Of a stretch of DNA of 10,444 nt, positions 7,011 through 10,444 are shown one piece after another. Every line of letters begins with the position of its first letter. The first letter of the stretch is position 1. Source of the DNA: Actinomortierella ambigua (lineage: Eukaryota > Mortierellomycota > Mortierellomycetes > Mortierellales > Mortierellaceae); NCBI GenBank assembly GCA_016098155.1, contig JAAAJB010000859.1, positions 1-10,444 of the forward strand. Reading direction: 5' to 3'. The notes beneath the pieces are model-generated. The model ran no database searches, had not been told where the DNA came from, and saw nothing but the letters and a program-made list of their open reading frames with translations. A program made the translations under genes and the position numbers.

Positions 7011-7505
7011 TTAGTAAACCTGCACGAGCGTCTGGTCACCCTTCTCGCTCAGCGTCGTCGCCTGAAGGCCGTCGTCCTTCTCACGGCCAGTCTCTACGGC
7101 CACAGTGCTGGTGGTGGTGGCATCCTGACAGCTGCTGCCACAAGAGTAATTCAGCGTCTCCCCATGCTTCATGGCCTCTTTGCTGAGCCCCCACAGGATC
7201 CACGACTGGGCCTGGTCGATGCACTTTTTGGTCTTTTCGTCGCCATGCTGGTACTCGTCCGTGGCCTGGATCGCTGCAATCTCTTGCTGAACACGCTCGG
7301 CCATGTTGCGGATCGCCCCCATGTGGATCTCGCGCTCCCGCTGTTGAAAGGCCCTTTTGGCCTCGCGCTGCTGTTCCTTGGCATCTTGCTCCATCTGCTT
7401 CAGCTCCTGCTTCAGCGGCCCCTTGCGCGCATCGATCACCGCCTTGAGGGCCGCGGCTTGCTCCTTTTCAGCGGCAGTGGCTGGCGATCCGAAAAAGAAG
7501 AGCAT
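7011..7505 (-). CDS. Small coiled-coil protein of unknown function, 164 aa, intronless
   Basis: I do not recognise a family with confidence. The ATG at 7505-7503 is the first ATG in its frame; the open frame extends upstream only through a non-ATG region of Thr-coding repeats. A TATA box 138 bases upstream supports it as a real gene. The protein starts with a short hydrophobic MLFFFG, then a long charged, Ala/Gln/Glu/Lys-rich helix (about 11-82) with coiled-coil character. It continues with a helix including QSWILWGLSKEAMKHG (100-115) and a Ser/Thr-rich polar tail (120-164) with two Cys at 122 and 126. The short hydrophobic N-terminus plus a charged helix containing MGAIRNMAE (62-70) loosely recalls ESCRT-III/Snf7 proteins, but length and sequence do not settle it. 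No signal peptide or full membrane helix is evident. Confidence 0.6.
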   Translation of the reverse strand: MLFFFGSPATAAEKEQAAALKAVIDARKGPLKQELKQMEQDAKEQQREAKRAFQQREREIHMGAIRNMAERVQQEIAAIQATDEYQHGDEKTKKCIDQAQSWILWGLSKEAMKHGETLNYSCGSSCQDATTTSTVAVETGREKDDGLQATTLSEKGDQTLVQVY

Positions 7506-7545
7506 GATGGTGGTGGTTGTGGTGGTTGTAGTAGTAGTAGTTGTA
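7506..7545 (-). repeat. (ACY)n trinucleotide repeat in the leader of the coiled-coil gene
   Basis: Just before the ATG the sense strand reads ACT/ACC/ACA units ending in CACCATC. They would encode a Thr run in the same frame, but no ATG lies upstream of them in that frame. I therefore treat them as untranslated leader. Confidence 0.75.
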
Positions 7546-7642
7546 GTTTTTTGTTGGAGCTGGCGTTTTAGTACAGGAATCGAGAGAGCAGAATGGTGCA
7601 AAAGTGAGCTTGTTGGTTGTCTTGAGAGGGATGATCAAGGAC

Positions 7643-7652
7643 TTTTTATATA
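7643..7652 (-). promoter_or_regulatory. TATA box of the coiled-coil gene (TATATAAAAA)
   Basis: TATATAAAAA on the minus strand is a near-perfect TATA box, 138 bases upstream of the ATG at 7505. A start site about 30 bases downstream would give a leader of roughly 110 bases that includes the ACY repeat. Confidence 0.65.
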
Positions 7653-8366
7653 CGAATGCTTGTTCAAATCATGTACGATATAGAAGGAGGGTGGACAAGA
7701 GTCGACAATCTTTTTTGTCATAGCCAAGGCTACACAAGCTTGAGGTTACGCGTCTAAAGCTATGCCACCAGAGAAAGAAAAAGGTCCAAGAAAGGAAGAA
7801 AACGATGGAGAATGACGCGGTTGAAGAGAAAGTTCCGATCACTGCTCAAGAGCAACGGGTTTGAGCACTCAAAACCTTATTGCCACGTACTGCCAAGAGT
7901 GAAATCACCCTCAAAAAATAGAACACCCCTCTTTCTCTCTCTTGGCATCCCTCTCCTCTGTTGGCAGCTCCATCCTCTCCTATTTTCATCCAACAGGACA
8001 AAAAACAAAGCGGTCATGCCAATGACCCTCACCACCCATTTACGGGCCTAGACCATGCCTGGATAGCACATTACACCCCAAAAAGTCTTTGCTATCAAAG
8101 GAATGTGGTGGAAACCCCTTCTACGCTCTATTGTTTCCCTCTAAAACAAACCTGTCGCAGTTTTCACATCTCCCTGTCCTCTCTTGAGACGACATGCGCG
8201 TCTGTAGCAGGCCATACGCCTCGAGTTGACAAACTATGGCACGTGAATGATACGCATAATTAGCAATAACCCAGCGACACACATGGTATTGCTGTAGAAA
8301 CGTGTCGTTAAAAAACAGGCATGTTGGCTCTAATGATCGCATGGCATATATCTATTCTATATGGAG
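7653..8366. other. Intergenic region with no recognised gene
   Basis: About 710 bp lie between the TATA box of the coiled-coil gene and the stop codon of the ABC transporter. Frames of 70-100 codons exist on both strands but show no domain, biased composition or splice context. I find no tRNA, snRNA or transposon sequence. Just after the ABC stop codon the minus strand has CATATAGAATAGATATATG (8363-8345), an AT-rich element with six-base inverted ends (CATATA/TATATG) that may take part in 3' end formation. Confidence 0.45.
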
Positions 8367-10444
8367 CTACTCCTGAATCTCGCCAGCCTGCAAGGCAAGA
8401 CGATAGAACAAAGACTGCTTGTCCTTGAGCAACGTCTGCGGGGCATCAAACTCCTTCACGCGGCCTTGGTCCAACACCAGGATCTTGTCATAGTCCATCA
8501 CGGTCTTGATCCGATGCGCAATCGTTAGAATCGTGCGCTCGCGAAACTCTGTCCGGATCGTCCGCTGGATCCACTCGTCCGTCTGCAGGTCCACCGACGA
8601 CGTGGCCTCGTCCAGGACCAAGATCTTGGCCTTTTTACGTAGCAACGCCCGTGCAAGACACAACAACGACCGCTGACCCACCGAAAAGTTTTCGCCCTGC
8701 GCCGCCACCACAGCTGATAACCCTTGCCCACCCGGCAGTGCTTGCACGGTAGGCTTTAGCGATGCACGCTCTAGGGCCTCCCACAGGTCGGCATCCAGAT
8801 GCTCGCCAAACGGGTCCAGGTTGTCACGCACCGTACCTGCAAAAAGCGTCGGGTCCTGCGGAATGATGGCTAGGCTGCGCCGAAGCTTGTCCAACCCCAA
8901 CGTCGAGATGTCCACCCCGTCCACCTCGATCCTGCCACCGTCAATGAGTTCATCCGGGTGGCGGCGATCCTCGCCAAGCCAGTCATCGTGGAAGTCCCTT
9001 ACATTACCATCATCATCATCACAACGTTCTTCTCCTACATCTCCAGCAGGTGCGGCAGAACCACGGCTGGACGACAGTCTGGCCCAGTGGCTATTAGCAG
9101 CCTCGATGATGCGGAACAGGGCCAGCGTCAATGACGACTTGCCAGCACCTGTTCTTCCTACAATGCCGACTTTTTGCCCGGGCAGCACTTCGAACGAGAT
9201 GTTGCGAAGCACAAGGTCCGTCCCCTCCCGGTACCGAGTCGAGTAGTTGCAAAAGGCCAAGTGGCCACGCCGACGGCGGGCAAGAGGCCTGTCCATGTGG
9301 TCGTTCCCTTCTTGACCCATGTCCTCTTGATCTTCCCCTTCGTCTTCCTCATCCTGACCCTCCATCTTGGCCGGCGCCTCAACGGGCAGCTCTGCGTATT
9401 CCTGGATTCGTTCCAGACCTACCAGATACGTTTGCAAGTCGCCATAGATGCGGACCAGCCACGAGACATCCTCCGTCCACGTCAGTACAAAGGCCATCGA
9501 CAGGCCAATCAAGCCCGGGTCCAAGGTGGGTGATAGTGCACCATACGACGACGACGTCGACGACGACGACGACGATGGGGACCCCACCGACACGGCCATG
9601 ACCACGGCAGCGGACGTGACCGCCAAAGCCAACAAGGCCGACAACAGACGCAAATGGACCTCGAGCCATCGATTGCAATTCGAATGGACAATCCACGCGG
9701 ACGACAATGTAGCGACCAGTGTCTGATTTTCATCCATGCAACGGTCTTGGGCCTGCATGGCCCGGATGGTGCTCACGCCACCGTCAGTCAGAATCTCGTG
9801 GAAATGGCTGTACAGCGGCGATTTCGCAATCGTGTGCAGACGTTTCAGCACCGCTCCGGCCCGGACATAGTACCACTGGATACAATACAGCCCAAAACTG
9901 AGGATCGGAAAGAGGACGATGGCGACGATCGGGGTCGAGTACAGCACTATGAAGACTGTCGCCAGGACCGAGATCCCAAAGTTGACTAGATCGACGTACC
10001 GCCAGGGAATTCGGTCGTCGACTGTCATCATGTCGGATGAGAACCGGTTGATCACTCGGCCCAGCCTATGTACACAAGTGAAGAGAAAAAAAGAGAGAGA
10101 GAGAGAGAGAGAAAAGATAAAAAGGGAGAAAGAATTAGTTGATCTTTCATAGCAAATGGGAGAGAGAGAGAAAAAAGTACTTCAAAATGAAAAGACTTAC
10201 GGAGTGGTGTCAAAGAAGGACATGGGGAGCCGGAAGACCCGCTTGAGCAGGTTGTCATGGATGATCCTCGAAGCCCGGACACGTGCATAAGCAAACATGA
10301 CAATCTGAATGACTACAAAGAGCCCAACGTACGACAATGCGAGGGCACTGTAAACCAGCAACAGCCGTGAGACGTTGATTGTGGGAGTGTCTCCTTCCAC
10401 TGGCGCAACAGTCTCAGCAGTATTTGTTGCTGTTGCTGTTGCTG
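8367..10444 (-). CDS. ABCC/MRP-type ABC transporter, C-terminal half (TMD2-NBD2), partial
   Basis: This is the last ~646 residues of a full-length ABCC transporter, an ATP-driven exporter of organic anions and conjugates in plasma or vacuolar membrane. Exons in view are 10444-10201 and 10065-8367, joined in phase 2 to give the canonical TTPLGRVINRFSSD of the second transmembrane domain. Six helices follow, with GGVSTIRAM in the intracellular loop. NBD2 is complete: Walker A GRTGAGKSS (9158-9132), Q-loop IIPQDPTLF (about 8862-8836), signature FSVGQRSLLCLARALL (about 8687-8640), Walker B ILVLDEATSSVD with its catalytic Glu (about 8627-8592), and H-loop IAHR (about 8523-8512). All key residues are intact. 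Unusual additions are a Ser-rich external loop (about 9580-9545), an acidic linker (about 9365-9300) and a ~55-residue insert in NBD2 between Walker A and the Q-loop (about 9105-8940). The N-terminal half and start codon lie beyond the right edge. Exact substrate cannot be told. Confidence 0.92.
10066..10200 (-). other. ABC transporter intron
   Basis: GTAAGTC donor at 10200 and ACATAG acceptor ending at 10066; 135 bp. The codon CC|G gives Pro in Thr-Thr-Pro-Leu-Gly-Arg. On the sense strand a CT run (about 10112-10090) forms the polypyrimidine tract, with a second CTCTCTCTCC tract near 10170-10158. Confidence 0.88.

Noticed and set aside
7831..7842. AGTTCCGATCAC, resembling a tRNA B box
   Set aside because: The B-box match is imperfect, no A box lies at the right distance and no cloverleaf can be drawn.
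7961..8263. A 100-codon plus-strand frame in the intergenic region
   Set aside because: No recognisable domain or coding bias, no promoter, and it is ordinary for random open frames at this GC content.
8821..9601. Plus-strand frames of 119-156 codons opposite the ABC transporter NBD
   Set aside because: They are antisense shadows; the minus strand carries every ATPase motif in one continuous frame.

Overview
This is a eukaryotic nuclear window of about 50% GC. It contains five protein genes, and at least four of them have spliceosomal introns of roughly 100-220 bp. The introns have GTAAG/GTATGT-type donors, T-rich or CT-rich acceptors ending in TAG, and many simple repeats. Compact introns, short intergenic gaps and long Gln/Ser/Glu-rich tails on otherwise conserved proteins suggest a fungus, perhaps an early-diverging (Mortierella-like) lineage. 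That assignment is an inference from style and gene content, not a demonstrated fact. I see no rRNA, tRNA, transposon, CRISPR or viral gene.

Layout, left to right. (1) Minus strand, 289-919: first exon of an M28-family ER membrane metallopeptidase (ERMP1/Fxna type), running off the left edge through an intron. (2) 920-2589: a 1.67 kb divergent intergenic region with a homopurine tract, a TATA box at 1834, microsatellites, a cluster of three GATA-type sites, a perfect inverted repeat and a tiny upstream ORF. (3) Plus strand, 2590-4727: a complete four-exon gene for a SNAPC1/SNAP43-like subunit of the snRNA-activating complex, 551 aa, with two polyglutamine tracts. (4) Minus strand, 4909-6673: a complete three-exon TRIC (TMEM38-type) intracellular cation channel, 471 aa, with an unusually long acidic and RGG-containing tail. 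It converges on SNAPC1 with only 181 bp between the stop codons. (5) Minus strand, 7011-7505: a small intronless coiled-coil protein of 164 aa that I do not recognise, with a clear TATA box. (6) 7653-8366: about 700 bp in which I see no gene. (7) Minus strand, 8367-10444: the second transmembrane domain and second nucleotide-binding domain of an ABCC/MRP-type ABC transporter, entering from the right edge.

The genes do not form an obvious pathway. Three are membrane proteins (ER peptidase, ER-type cation channel, ABCC transporter), one is a transcription factor subunit and one is unknown. I found no evidence for a new multi-gene system. The points most worth a second look are the family-atypical insertions and tails (TRIC tail, NBD2 insert, SNAPC1 tail), the small unrecognised coiled-coil gene, the arrangement of the SNAPC1 promoter and leader, and introns that carry complementary GA-rich and CT-rich tracts near opposite splice sites.
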